Notes: generated from the sequence alone by a model not told the origin. Shown: positions 46,101 through 57,290, counted from the first letter of the stretch. The stretch is DNA of 64,000 nucleotides from Scolanthus callimorphus (GCA_033964015.1 CM066919.1:22661421-22725420); one strand, 5' to 3'. Translations and numbers: made by a program.

Positions 46101-49100
46101 AATTACTACTTCTCGGAAAATACATCCGCAACTCGTAAAATATCCGCCCGTATTACATGAAAAAAAAAAACATCTAATAAGATATATAAACCCGAAACAC
46201 CAAACTTTGTAGTCGTAGTCGACCTCCTCTGTGCGTCCAATAGACTAGACGAACTTTCGGAAAATCGTACTTCATGAGGCATTTTTTAATAAAAGCTGCC
46301 AACAAGTGCCTTTTTATGCAAAATTTTACGCTGAATCCGAATTTTTTGTTGCCAACGCAGATTTTGCATTTTAAGAAGTGAAATGACGTCATAATTGACA
46401 GCTGTCACACAAACCTCTACAATGAATTTTTCGCCGATTTTTCTTTTCAAATTTTAACGGCCAGTGAAATTCAAATGTATAAGTGGCAATGTGATATTCA
46501 AAACAATGTATCTATATTATGGGATAGGGTGATTGATGGGCGTAGAACGTAATCCAAAAAGGCGGATCCAAGATGGCCGCCGTGCCGCCATTTTGGATAT
46601 CTGTTGATTGTTTGAGGCCAGCACGTTCAAAGGCTAAATTTAAAAAAAAAATAAAAGACAAAACTTAAACGATTTTGCAATAGATAAAAAGTAGCAACTG
46701 ACGATTATGGTGGAAAGAGAATAATATGTAGGCAAATATCTGATTGTTGTTAGTGAATTTAGGTAGGAAGCGCAATCCACAAAATTATAGCAACTTAGTC
46801 GTCCCTACTGTAAAAATGTTCTCACTATGACTATTGATTCCAAAGCCTATCACTGAGTCAACTACATCTACGACTATTGTTTTAAATGCATGCAGAATAT
46901 TCCTCTTACACACACAGGAATAATAATGATAAGAAAAAAGCAAGGATAAAGGAGGAAATAATTCTATTGCAATTTAGGCGTTGATCCAGCCTTTTCCAAT
47001 TTTTTTTATAGCCTGGTGGTAGCAACTTTGAACTTAAGCAAACGTAGTGAATATAAGACTTTAATTTGTCCTCGGAGTAGCTTTCCTCTCTATGCTTGAA
47101 AGCCCTTTCCTATTCCACCCCTTTCTTGTCTGAGGTTTCCTTTTGAGGTTTTCTAATGGTCCGGAAGTTTCCGCTGTTTTTCGATTATGCCACGGGGGCA
47201 GCAGATTGCATGGTCGTTGTGAACGAACTTTTGATATAAGGACTTCAAAGGCATAGTTTTGTTGCCGGGACTAAGGATGATCATCGAAAAATGGTGATAT
47301 CGTTTAGATCGTAAAATCAAGCGGCGGTGAATCTGATTAACCTTTTTTATATTGATTTGCCTTTAATATATTTAATATGGCTTCATTCGACCAGCAGCAC
47401 TGCATTTCATACTGTGATACCTTGAATTCATTGTCAGGTATTTATTTCCATGTCTTTTTTGACTACCAGACTGATAGTTTCTAAAAATCAAATTTGACGA
47501 TATGGCGGCCATCTTGGATCCGCCATTTTGAATATCACAGCAGCGCCATATCCGAATAATACGACAATTTTTCGTATAGAACATTCAAAACTATCCTGTT
47601 CAAGTAAAATATTCGTTCGAATTTGAAATATAGTGACAAAACTATTTTAAGGGGTTCGCGAAGAGCTGTCAATCATGATGACGTCATTTTCACCAATTAA
47701 AATGCAAAATCAGGGATGGCAACAAGAAAATTCGGATTCAGCGTGAAAAATTACATAAGAAAGTTCTTGTTGCCAGCTTTTACTAAAAAATGCCTCATGC
47801 GCCTTAAAGCCTTAAATATTGCAATTTTCTGATATTTCGTCTAGTCTACAAGATGGCAACCACGACAACGAACTTTGGAAAGCCAACGTATACATGCGAG
47901 ACGGAAGCCAAAACACAGTTGTTGTTCAGAAATGTAATTAGTAAAGTGGGAGCTCGAAGATTATCATGAAATGGCAGTAAAGCGAATTTCTGATAAATGT
48001 CGACACTTCTTTGTTCGTGTTCCATTTTCGCGGAAATTCGGCTAAGCTGAGTATCAGACGTAGTTTTATCGTTTCCGGATGGTAATTTCTTCAAGCGCGC
48101 GAATACAAATATTATATGAGACAGACCGTGAGAAATGCGCTCGCGAAAAGCGAAAATTTCCAGCCTACACCTGACAACTGAGGCCTCGCGCCGTTCCAAT
48201 CCGAAACAATAGATAGTTTTTCATTATAAAGTATAATGAAGCGGCATCCTTTGAAAAGGAAAGGTTCGACAGACGAAGAGCGACTGAAGTTCGGCGTTTG
48301 CCGTAGGCCTGAGTTTTTGAAGCTATTTGCTCAGCAAATCGCTTCTTAGTCATCGCCCTCGAACTATGTGAGTATGTCACTTCGCACTGCATCATAGCAC
48401 TGCATCACCTTTACCCTCCCCTCCCTTGTTACATCAATCAGTACGTCTCCCGATCGATCAGTTGTTAATCGAGCGTGGGCAGAATACAGCAAAAACGGTC
48501 GAAATTGTCAAAGAACTATCCATAAAAGTACAAGACATACACAAATATGACGGCCGGTCCTGTCCTATAAGTATCGAAGAACATCAGCAAATAGCTTCCT
48601 GTACGCTCTGCGTACCTATGTTTTTTATTTGTCAGAATGTTTCTCTCGCACATCCTCAAAGCGCGCGTACTAGAGCTGGACTTGCTTAGAGTTTTTCAAA
48701 GTGTCTGACAGAAGATAACTGATTAATCACTGACTTTTCTTACCTATATTCTCGGTTGTCCTGAAATCCCCTGACCTGAAGCAGGAATTATCGTCTTTGG
48801 ATTGACAAAACCCAACAGCGTCTATCGGTAGAAGGTGTTTGCCGCCCTCTGGATGTTGCGTGACGTTCATTAAATATCGAGATGTCTGATTACGGATTAA
48901 ATCAAAGGTGGCATAATCATCTCCGTAAATCTAGAAAAGTAGACCAACGGTATATATAATAATTTTTACAGTTCACCATCTAATTTATGAAGTCTGTTTC
49001 CAACTGGACTGTAGCTAATATATTAAAGTACACCTAGCTGATAAGACCATCACAGAACCATCGTCCATAGAAAGGATGTACAAAAATAATGACTTTTCTA

Positions 49101-52100
49101 AAGAGGGGGAGGGGTTAACTGAACTCTCTCACACTTCCCTGACTGAACAGTAAGTTCTGTTCTGAACTTGCCCTGGCGAAACATGAAGATGGCGGCTGGT
49201 CAAGCACAAGACCACTGTTTGAGAACATGGGAACGAGGTTGTCCTTTGTTTCGAAACGGTCATGTGACTCTGCCTACCCCAAGGTCTTCTCTGGAGTCAA
49301 CCGCCATTTTGATAAACGACCGAGAAGACCCTGGGGACGAGGTTGGATCAGTCATCTCAGGATTCGTAAAGGTTTTTTTGTCAAAAAGAAACGTTCAGCG
49401 AGAGATTTGTCGCAGTTTTGGGAAGAATTAGATTGAACCATCGTCAAAGTCAAATCCAGTTTACATTTGACGTAAAGCATCATTTTTCGAAGAAGTGGAA
49501 TGAAATGTTTCTTTGCTCAGTTGCAATATTTTTAGAATGTGTTTGGAACGCTTGGCAATGCAGCAAAAATCGTACTAATTGGCTAATTTGAGAGCGGGAA
49601 AGCAGCTGGTTTCTCGGTAGTGCTTTTGCGCGTGAGGGACCGCAGTGCAATCTGGAAATGAGATTAAGGGGGGATTAAGGCGCACACAATAATAGCTGAA
49701 ATGGTCTATTTGTTCCTTACATGTGAAGCATCAAGGAAGCAAGACTTCTGATTATGCTGTTGACGAACAAGCCCATTATTACTCTCGAACGGAACATTCC
49801 GCTTCAGCTCAATACAGGTTCCAGGTACAAAAGCCGGGTCGCTGGGCGGGATTTTGATACCAAAGCACTCTCCTTCAAATTTGCACGTCTCATCGCAGTT
49901 AATGCCCGGCTCCAACGCATGCCCAGTGTCGTGATCAACAAATTGTCCCCATGACATAAACAAGTGCGAGACTCTCGACGATCTATTATCTTCATCTGAA
50001 AATGCTTTAAGGCTGACAGTGCGTGCATTCGGTAACTGATGGTTCATATTGATGTATCCTCTTGGTTGAGATATATTATCTTTGTAATCGGGTGGGAGTA
50101 ACCGGTCAAACGCAGTGTTGGCTGCACCCAGGCGTGGATCCTGAAGGTTGTTACACGAGCCGTCCACTGTCCGGAATTTGGACTCACTATCGCAATTGAA
50201 ACTTCGTTTCATACCGTGGTCCAGGGAAGCTACTTGTTTGACAGCAGAGAGCCTGGTAAAAACAAAAAGCGTTCTAGAACCAGAAACATCATAACTTAGT
50301 TGAAACATGTAACGGTGAACCATGCTGTGGATTATTCGTGGCGAGTTTATGACCATATTTGGTCAATAATGACACTCGACTGCTAACCCAAGCAGGTTTT
50401 CTCTTCACGATATCTCATTTTTCGCCCAAATAAAGTAGAGTAACAGTGGTAAGTGTTGATATACTAACATTTAACATCTTGAAGTCTTGCAACAACATTA
50501 TTTTCAAAATCTGTTCAATTGTTTATTCTGCGAATATTCCGCAGCTTGGCACTAAAGCAATGTATGTTTATTACACATTTCAACTCACTTATATGTTTCT
50601 GCTAGAGCCTAATGTAATTTTAAATCAATTTACATGCGGAGAGGATAAGGTTAAGCATTGTGTTATACTAGTAAGTACCCGTGAAAAATTCACGAATTAA
50701 ATTTTCCTTGAATGACGAAAATTATCGGATTGTCTGCCGCTGTGGAATGAACAGTTATACCGCTACGTTTAGAGAGATGTGCTCAAACAATTTGTAACTA
50801 CGCCTGTTTACTTTAAAGTATTAAAGTATTTGTGATCAGTTTATAGATTGGTGGCATACGGGTGTGAAATATTTGCACCGTAGCATACGATAGGAAAGGC
50901 GTTTTTAATTAGATCTTTGAAAACAATGTTCCTTTTGAATGGAAATGAGGCAAATGCCACACAATAACCCCCTAAATATTTCCTAACAAAGGTCATGTTG
51001 AGGCATTGGTTTCACTGTGGTTTTGGCGCGAAAAGATCGCGCGTGTGTCGATCGATATGGTCGTATTTTCGGTCAAGAAAGAAAAAGGCTGAGCTGTACC
51101 ACTCGAACTTCAACCACAATTGGTTTTAGATGTAAATAATATCAAGAGAAGTCCCTCGTCTAGTGAATAGGAAGGTTTAGGAAGCGCCAGAAAGGTGAAG
51201 TAAAACTTTTTAGATTCTTGCTGTTTTCAATGGAAATTTGATTTGCACTGCTCATCATGTTGGACTTTCTTAAAGACTTGTACAACTCGGTCAATTCGAA
51301 TTCAAGTGTGTGTGATTTAAAAACTTAGCTTAAACAATCTAAGCTTATCAGTTAAACTTGAGAAAATCGCTTGAATTAGACCTTAGCTCAAGTAAAAACT
51401 TTTCCAACAAAAACATGCACACTGGAGAGATTTCCTTCCGTTCGGGTTTGTGAACTTCGTTTTTTCGGCTCGAACATCTCCGTTTTTAGTATAGATTTCG
51501 AAAATTTCATACATTTCCTTCTTCCGGTCGACTTTGGGAGCTTCGTTTTTTCGGCTCGAACTTCTCTGTTTTTTAGTATAGATTTCGAAATAAATAGGCT
51601 GTCAAAGGACTGTTGTTTGTGAACTGAGTGTTTGTTTATTTATAAATGGGGCGCCGGGGCTTCGTGCAACGCGCCAAAACCTTTGAATGGGATATATTGT
51701 TCACTCTAAACTTTTTGAAAAAACGACTTTTGCCTGAACATTACTGTGTTATTTGTGAGAGAATCGCGTAGGTTTGGACGTATTTGTTGCTGCGAGAAAT
51801 TGTTTATTTTTGGGTTTCTGTGGTCCACTTTATCGTTTTCGAATAAAATGTATCCTATAACACAGTTCCCCAAGTATGCAAGAAAATGGCGTGGTTCAGA
51901 AGTTCCGTGGTGCAGCCGTTTTTCCAGGCTGCTGGGCTAACAGTTTGACCTTGACCCCCCCAACATCACGTATTATATATAAGATGTGTCTCGTGTGCGT
52001 GAGTTTGTTGAGGGTAGAGTATAGGGGGAAGGTGGGCCGGAAAAGGGGCAAGGAAAGGAGGGAAGAGACACCTAAATGTTGTGTTGTATGTAAGCGAGAA

Positions 52101-54212
52101 GAGGCGATAACACAGGCAAGAAAAAGCAAGGATGCAGTGATGGTCCAATTACAGGCCTTTTGATTGCTGATATTGCTACACAGTTAATTCCTACGGCAAA
52201 CCATGTGTACTGTCGCACTTTGTAATAATTAACGCACTTTGTAATACTTGACGCAATTTGTAATAAAATTGACGCACTTTGTAATAAAAAAAGCTGACGC
52301 AGTTTGTGATAAGCCCCTGTCGCAGTTTGTAATAAAGCAAATTCTAGAGAAAATCATCTGGATGGCTCTTGATTCTTCTGGATTGTGCTGGCCTAACCAC
52401 ACGAACAACTTGAAAAACGTAAACATGCGATTCCGTGCTATTGTTAGGAGGTATATTATTGATAATCTCCCAGCTATACTTTCGCAATGGTGGCGAAACT
52501 GGCCTCGTAAATGTAAGAAAGCTTATGAGTCGCCACGGTCCTTCCAGCGAAGTTGTTTTCGTGAATTCAAGCGTAGCCCCCCTGCATGGCCACTCTAATG
52601 AAATTTATATTCGTACGTTTTTGGGGAAGATACCAAAAATTAAGAATTAAACATTCGTTTCTCTTTATTTCTTTCTATCATTCTTTTAATTTATTCTATA
52701 TATTGCATCTTTTTTATAACACAATGTTGACTTGCCGATCATGGTTTGCGTTGCCCTCTAACAACATTGACATTTCTATACTTTATACTAATTCTAAATT
52801 TTACTAATACTAACAATACTTACAGTACTTCCAAATAAGGTTAAGGGAATTTCGCAATAAGGAAGTTTTGCAACGTAGGTAAATTTAGCGGTTTATTGCG
52901 CCATTTGATAGGAGCAATTCCGCAGATATCTTTCGCCATCAGTGGAAAGAGCATCCTGAATTTAGTAGGTATGCCAATTTATAGCACCATATAGGATGAA
53001 AACTAGTGAAGATATGGCTTTGCAAAAGTCGAAATTTTACATTTGTTTGTATGGTGCTCTGTAAAGGGTCCGACTTTTACAAAGCCATATCTAGTTTTCA
53101 TCCTATGGTGCTACAAATTGACATTGTACTATATTTGGGGAGCTCTTTTCAGTGATTGCGGCAGCTTTTTGTCAATGCACTCCTATCAAATGGCGGAAAG
53201 TCTAATGAAGCGCCATCCTTTGAAAAAGGAACGGTTCCACAAAAGAAGCGAAACTGAAGTTCGAAGTGTCTTCAGTTCATGGATTAAACTATCAGATAAA
53301 CAAACACTTACCCCCATTGTTTAACCAAATGCTTGGCCATTTTCTCTCTCATCAGGACACGTTTACGTGCTGGTTCCAGTTCAGGAACAAACCTGGCATA
53401 ATGACGGTCACGGGCCTTTGGGGTAAATCGGTTTTCTTGAACCTTTCGTCTTCTTCATCTTGTTCGCCTTTTGCCTTTTCAAAAACCTCATCGAGGATTT
53501 CTCTTGGTATTCCAGGGATATCAGCCAGTCGGTTGGGATTTTGTGGTGTTGTTTGGTAGGAATCGTTTTCAATCTCTTTATCTATATGTTCGAAACAGCG
53601 AAAGGAGTACAAATGGTAAAGATCGACTAGGATCTTTGGAATCCGGAATCCGGTCTCTTTAATTCTTATTAGTTCTCTTTTATTACAATCCTGATTCCAA
53701 ACGCAGTTTGTAATTCGGAATCAAAGCGGATAGAATCTCTGGAATCCAGGGGATGGAATCCAGAATCCGAACTTTTGGGATTCCCTTACGGAGCGAGTAA
53801 GGGGCAACAACATTTTTAGATGCTGTTTGAGGTGTGTTTTCTACGCTTCATGTCTCATTGAGAAACTGCTCTTTGACAAACAAGGATGGGGTGATCCATA
53901 TCCACCACAAGTACAATTGGTTTTTACGTCCCTAACAAACGAAATGCGACTAGAGTCACATTTTGAATTTTATCTAGATGAATCAACAATGTATAACAAA
54001 AGACAAATTGAGTTGAGAGAGAAAGGACCCAAATATGTCCACACACCTGATGGCGAGATGATGTCATCAATGATGTCATCAACACTGGCGTCTGTAATAG
54101 ACCTGGCTCTGACGTCATCAGTAGTGTCACCTGGAACATTGACTTGGTTTGCATGACCTTTGATCTCCACAGCTAATAGAGCTACAACCACGAGCAGAAC
54201 AAGAATCTTCAT
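42499..54212 (-). CDS. Peroxidase P2: animal haem peroxidase (peroxinectin-like), 7 coding exons
   Basis: Spliced from 54047-54212, 53312-53581, 49721-50252, 48744-48930, 45864-46045, 43910-44172 and 42499-43102, with GT/AG introns and the same phases as P1. About 734 residues: signal peptide [19 protein letters not shown], acidic pro-region, single peroxidase domain. Landmarks: [18 protein letters not shown] (Asp and distal His about 252-253), [20 protein letters not shown] (catalytic Arg and ester Glu), [18 protein letters not shown] (proximal His), [15 protein letters not shown]. All catalytic residues are in place. The only flaw is an apparent missing base in exon 2. Probably a secreted or vesicular H2O2-dependent oxidase; the substrate is not deducible. 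It lies head-to-tail with P1, 5.7 kb away. Confidence 0.87.
43290..43702. mobile_element. Long hairpin element in P2 intron 6
   Basis: About 200-bp inverted arms: TTTATCTCGCAATATTGATT at the left and its near complement at the right, meeting at CATCGATGCCCGTCCAGCC near 43505. Contains GAAATGTATGGG and ATATGAATTTTCAAAACTTC in both arms. Confidence 0.65.
43910..44172 (-). CDS. P2 exon 6: proximal histidine
   Basis: Acceptor [45 protein letters not shown], then [19 protein letters not shown] and KDTAQKVD; donor GACCG/GTGAGT. Confidence 0.88.
44335..45211. repeat. ACCA-rich tandem array, 134-bp unit (P2 intron 5)
   Basis: AACC/ACCA tetramers organised in larger units marked by GCCGATATACC at 44872, 45006 and 45140 (134-bp spacing), with older, shorter units to the left. 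It sits about 160 bp from exon 6. Open frames on the complement are repeat artefacts. Confidence 0.85.
45864..46045 (-). CDS. P2 exon 5
   Basis: Acceptor [27 protein letters not shown], then [20 protein letters not shown] and LLSRPD; donor CCGAC/GTAAGT. Same 182-nt length as P1 exon 5. Confidence 0.9.
46241..47849. mobile_element. Fold-back element in P2 intron 4
   Basis: Inverted ends TAGACTAGACGAA and TTCGTCTAGTCTA. Arms of about 370 bp share CATGAGGCATTTTTTA, ACGCTGAATCCGAATTTT, ATGACGTCAT and ATCCAAGATGGC segments. The spacer of about 860 bp has no gene. No clear target duplication. Confidence 0.65.
48185..48310. repeat. Dispersed repeat (GCGCCGTTCCAATCC family), copy 2
   Basis: Matches 22060-22190 over most of its length, in the same orientation. 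It ends GTAGGCCTGA, against ATAGGCCTGT there. Lies in P2 intron 4. Confidence 0.45.
48744..48930 (-). CDS. P2 exon 4
   Basis: Acceptor TTTTCTAG, then [20 protein letters not shown] and [15 protein letters not shown], ending [14 protein letters not shown]. It contains the catalytic Arg and the haem-ester Glu equivalent. Donor ATATAG/GTAAGA. The frame is intact, unlike P1 exon 4. Confidence 0.85.
49721..50252 (-). CDS. P2 exon 3: N-terminal half of the peroxidase domain
   Basis: Acceptor TTACCAG at 50253-50254; [55 protein letters not shown], then [14 protein letters not shown] and KSCFLDASH at donor CACAT/GTAAGG. Asp 49934-49936 and His 49931-49933 are the distal pair. Confidence 0.9.
52214..52335. 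repeat. CGCACTTTGTAATAA motif array
   Basis: Six spaced copies of CGCAMTTTGTAATAA (one GTGATAA), about 20-25 bp apart on the plus strand. It resembles the subterminal arrays of 18468-19505 in design and in the shared GTAATAA. Confidence 0.6.
52899..53194. mobile_element. Hairpin MITE in P2 intron 2
   Basis: Inverted ends CGCCATTTGATAGGAGCA and its near complement, with inner pairs GTCGAAATTTTACA and AAAGCCATATCT around 53040. It ends about 120 bp before the exon 2 donor. Confidence 0.6.
53312..53581 (-). CDS. P2 exon 2: pro-region (apparent 1-nt deletion)
   Basis: Acceptor CATATAG, then [46 protein letters not shown]. Near 53415 the frame is lost and continues one frame over as [18 protein letters not shown] and [11 protein letters not shown], to donor TGGGG/GTAAGT. 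270 nt is one short of the phase requirement. P1 exon 2 reads through the same place. Confidence 0.75.
53582..54046. other. P2 intron 1
   Basis: Short intron with repeated GGAATCCGGAATCC and AATCCAGGGGATGGAATCC motifs (53635-53790); nothing else recognised. Confidence 0.45.
54047..54212 (-). CDS. P2 exon 1: signal peptide, acidic pro-region
   Basis: ATG at 54212, chosen because it opens the signal peptide homologous to P1. Then TDDVRAR and [12 protein letters not shown], encoded by GATGACRTCA-type repeats; TGACGTCA lies at 54110-54117. Donor ATCAG/GTGTGT, phase 1, joining Asp to KEIEND of exon 2. Confidence 0.75.
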
Positions 54213-54335
54213 GGTCCTCGTATGACCAGCTATCACTGAGCTGGAAATAGTGAAACAAAAGAATCGACCGCATAACCTCAATTGAGTGTTCGTCCCGTTT
54301 GAATACGAGTATTGTCTATTAACGTTATGAACAAA

Positions 54336-54343
54336 ATTATAAA
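54336..54343 (-). promoter_or_regulatory. Possible TATA element of P2
   Basis: The minus strand reads GTTTATAATT about 125 bp upstream of the P2 ATG. Only positional support. Confidence 0.25.
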
Positions 54344-54539
54344 CTCAGCCTCAGCATAGTCCCTGCGTTCTAGGCGGACATCCTATGCACAGGACGCTCG
54401 CTAAGCACAGGAAGCCCGCTGCGTCTTTCAAAAAGCACCGTGCGATGCATCCCGTGATGCACCGCGCGCCTTTGAAGGAAGAGACTTGGTATGAGACCGG
54501 GTTCGTAACCCTTTCAACCTTGTTAAGACCTTGAAATGG

Positions 54540-54870
54540 CTTGAGACACTTTACAATAACCACAGGGAAATTCTGCAGAAACCAATCCCTGGGAAAAGCT
54601 GAAATTCCCATTTAGCAGAGGGAAGTGTTCGTATTTCCCATGGCTATCCATCTGGGTCCGGTTGCTCGAAAGTGGTTTAGCACTAATCCAGGATTTATTA
54701 CCATGGTGACTCGATGGTTTTGTTCAGAACTAAACCTGGTTTAAATTAATTCACCTTTGAACAACCCGCGCCTGAATTCCGAACACTTCCCATGCTGTGT
54801 GCCTTGAGAGATTCAACTTTTCCCATGAATGGGTTTCTGCCCAGACATTCCCTGTGTGAACTCCTACAGG
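54540..54870. repeat. Dispersed repeat copy 2 with a nested insert, upstream of P2
   Basis: Matches 21615-21815 at both ends. The middle (about 54655-54775, TCCGGTTGCTCGAAAG to TTTGAACAACCC) is absent from the other copy and has inverted ends, so it is a later MITE. Confidence 0.5.
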
Positions 54871-55039
54871 ATTCCAGACCTGGTGCATTATCACTTTCCG
54901 ATCGGTTTCAGAACATTTAGCAATGAATAGGTTCGTAGGTTCTTTAAATAATATATAGATTTAGCCACTGGCTAAAAGCGGAGCCCCTGGTTATAAAATT
55001 TTCTGTGTGAATGAAAGGGATTCCCATGTGTACATGTTT

Positions 55040-55545
55040 ACATGATTGCTTTAGAGTCTTCCCTTCACGAGATATTAATTTTTCAAGCATAGATAACGTC
55101 ACCGATGACGTCATATCACGTGACCACTTCATTTCGCTCATCTAGTGACCTAGACTACACTACCAAAGTTTGGTTGTTTTAGATTCTTCTCTTCACGAGA
55201 TATTGATTTTTCAAGCATAGATGACGTCATCGATGACGTCACATCACGTGACCACTTCATTTCGCTCATCTGGTGACCTGGACTACATTACCCATGTTTT
55301 GGTTGGTTTAGAGTCTTCCTTTGTTTTAGAGTCTTCCCTTCACGAGATATTGATTTTTCAAGCATAGATGACGTCATCGATGACGTCATATCACGTGACC
55401 ACCTCATTTCCCTCATCTGGTGGCCTAGACTACACTACGCAAGTTTGGTTGTTTTAGAGTTTTCCCTTCACGAGATATTAATTTTTCAATCACTGATGAC
55501 GTCATCGATGACGTCACATCACGTGTCCGTCTTACAGCACCCCCC
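55040..55545. repeat. 127-bp tandem repeat with TGACGTCA palindromes, upstream of P2
   Basis: Four copies marked by TTCACGAGATATT at about 55064, 55192, 55339 and 55467, with a degenerate fifth near 55590. Most carry TGACGTCATCGATGACGTCA (a perfect 20-bp palindrome) followed by ATCACGTGACC. Octamers TGACGTCA lie at 55106, 55222, 55234, 55369, 55381, 55497 and 55509, and outside the array at 55807, 55898 and 55910. Confidence 0.85.
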
Positions 55546-56090
55546 TTGTGGCACAGACAAAATATCCCAAGTATGGTTGTCTTAGCATGTTCCCTTGAGG
55601 AGATATAATTTTTTATTTGCATACCACAGGGTTCCCATGTGTACACGGACGGACGGGGACGGCGTACGCTATAGGTTTAATACCAGAAAAATAAAGAAAA
55701 AAACATATCTCCCGAAGGGTTGCTTCTATAGAAGCCAAACTTGGACAAACTTTCAAAGACCATAAGAGGAACTCTATACCAAAGTCACGTGCCCTTACGT
55801 CATCAATGACGTCATCAAAATGATCCATAATGCCCGTGACGCTCAAAAATCAACTCGATAGTATACTATACTTTCCCTTAGGTATGGTGCTCCACTATGA
55901 CGTCATCGATGACGTCACATCTTCTGTCTAGCTTTGTGCATCTCACATATCACCAAGAAGATTTTGTCTATAGCGATATTCACTGTTTATCAACATTGTC
56001 AACCGTCCTTTGTTCTGTGAAACCAATCGATCTCTGGTTGGCACATTAATAACAATGGATGACGTTAGCGTGTACAGCGCTATAAGTTTT

Positions 56091-56154
56091 GTTGTTTTAC
56101 CACCTTGCATTTCTCTGCATGCGCAGAAAAGTGTATGCAAGGTGGTAAAACAAC
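56091..56154. repeat. Short perfect hairpin
   Basis: GTTGTTTTACCACCTTGCAT and its complement around CTCTGCATGCGCAG. Confidence 0.7.
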
Positions 56155-56172
56155 AGACTCGTACCCGTCGCT

Positions 56173-56901
56173 AGGCACAGACAGATTCTGCTCGGCAACT
56201 TTTGAGCAACTTTTTCAATTTTGAGCAACTTTTTCAATTCTGAGCAACTTTTTCAACTATGAGCAACTTCTTCGCATTTCCGCTATTTTCCTATTGAATT
56301 TTTACAACAAAATGGCAATTTGTGATACATTTGCCATTTCAAATCTTGCTAAAAAGATAATAAAAAGTACTTTCTTCACCTTGGGTGCTCACTGCTCAGA
56401 GGTATCTTCAAGATATGGATGTCTCGTTGGGTATCATATTCCAAATATAGAGCAGAAGCAAAATGGCCGAAGACCCTATTCAAATTGGTAGAGAAAATGG
56501 GGCTGAGGTGACATAACCTAAAAGGGCTTCCTTAGAGTTTCTTTCAAAAATAGTAGCAGCAGCTATTATTGTATGAGTTTGATACTACAAACTCCCCATT
56601 TTTTTTACTAAGCCAACAGAATGGCGGCAAGTGGGTCTCTTTTAAACAACCGTATTGATTAGTATATTATGTCATATGGTGTTTAGAATATAATTGCCTG
56701 ATCTTATGGAGATGTTGAGTTGAGTGATTTTATCATTTTTAAATAAATCAGGCGACAAGCGTGAAGAAATGCTCTTTTTTGGGGAGCAACTGTTTTGCCA
56801 TTCTGTGAGCAACTTTTTCGAATTTGAGCAACTTTGAGCAACTTTTGAGGGTATTTTGCGGCAACTTTTAAAGACTTTTTGAGCAGAATCTGTCTGTGCC
56901 T
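56173..56901. mobile_element. TIR element with 10-bp duplication and GAGCAACTTTTTCAAT repeats
   Basis: Ends AGGCACAGACAGATTCTGCT inverted, flanked by ACCCGTCGCT on both sides (56163-56172, 56902-56911). Just inside each end are three to four copies of GAGCAACTTTTTCAAT, in the same orientation at both ends. 729 bp, no transposase. A 9-10 bp duplication suggests a Mutator-like transposase. Confidence 0.75.
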
Positions 56902-57180
56902 ACCCGTCGCTTAGTAGCATATCAAGACAGCAGTGTCGGCATTCTAGAGATTGACCGGGCTTCCTGTGGTATCTTGTCTACCTTGTTGCCAGGCACCTGA
57001 CCGTGAACAACACAGTGGAAAATGCACATAGCATCTTTCCTCGAGTATATTTGAGTTTTGGTTGAGGTTTAAGCTTTCTAGGCCAATAGAAATAGTGAAA
57101 AACTTACTGGGATTCCAAGATATTTCCTTATAAGGAAGTTGGAGAAAGTCGACGTTTTTTCAAGGGAACTATCTTGATAT

Positions 57181-57290
57181 GAAAAGTCGAGGAACGCAGG
57201 GGATTATGGGAAGGATTAGCGCGGCGCGCAATGCATTGTGGGAAGGTTTCGCAAGGCGCGGCTGCGTTCCTCGACTTTTCTACTAGAGAG
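57181..57290. mobile_element. Small palindromic MITE
   Basis: GAAAAGTCGAGGAACGCAG and its complement enclose two ATTGTGGGAAGG-like half repeats. Confidence 0.5.

Larger units (their letters stand above)
50253..53311. other. P2 intron 2
   Basis: Three kb between exons 3 and 2. 51430-51590 holds two copies of a block with TTCGTTTTTTCGGCTCGAAC about 105 bp apart. The rest is described by the arrays and hairpin below or is unremarkable AT-rich intron. Confidence 0.5.

Noticed and set aside
55613..55846. 77-codon frame resembling P2 exon 1 (DDVIDDVRAR)
   Set aside because: The likeness is limited to the GATGACGTCA-derived words and there is no signal peptide; treated as repeat sequence related to exon 1, not as a separate gene.
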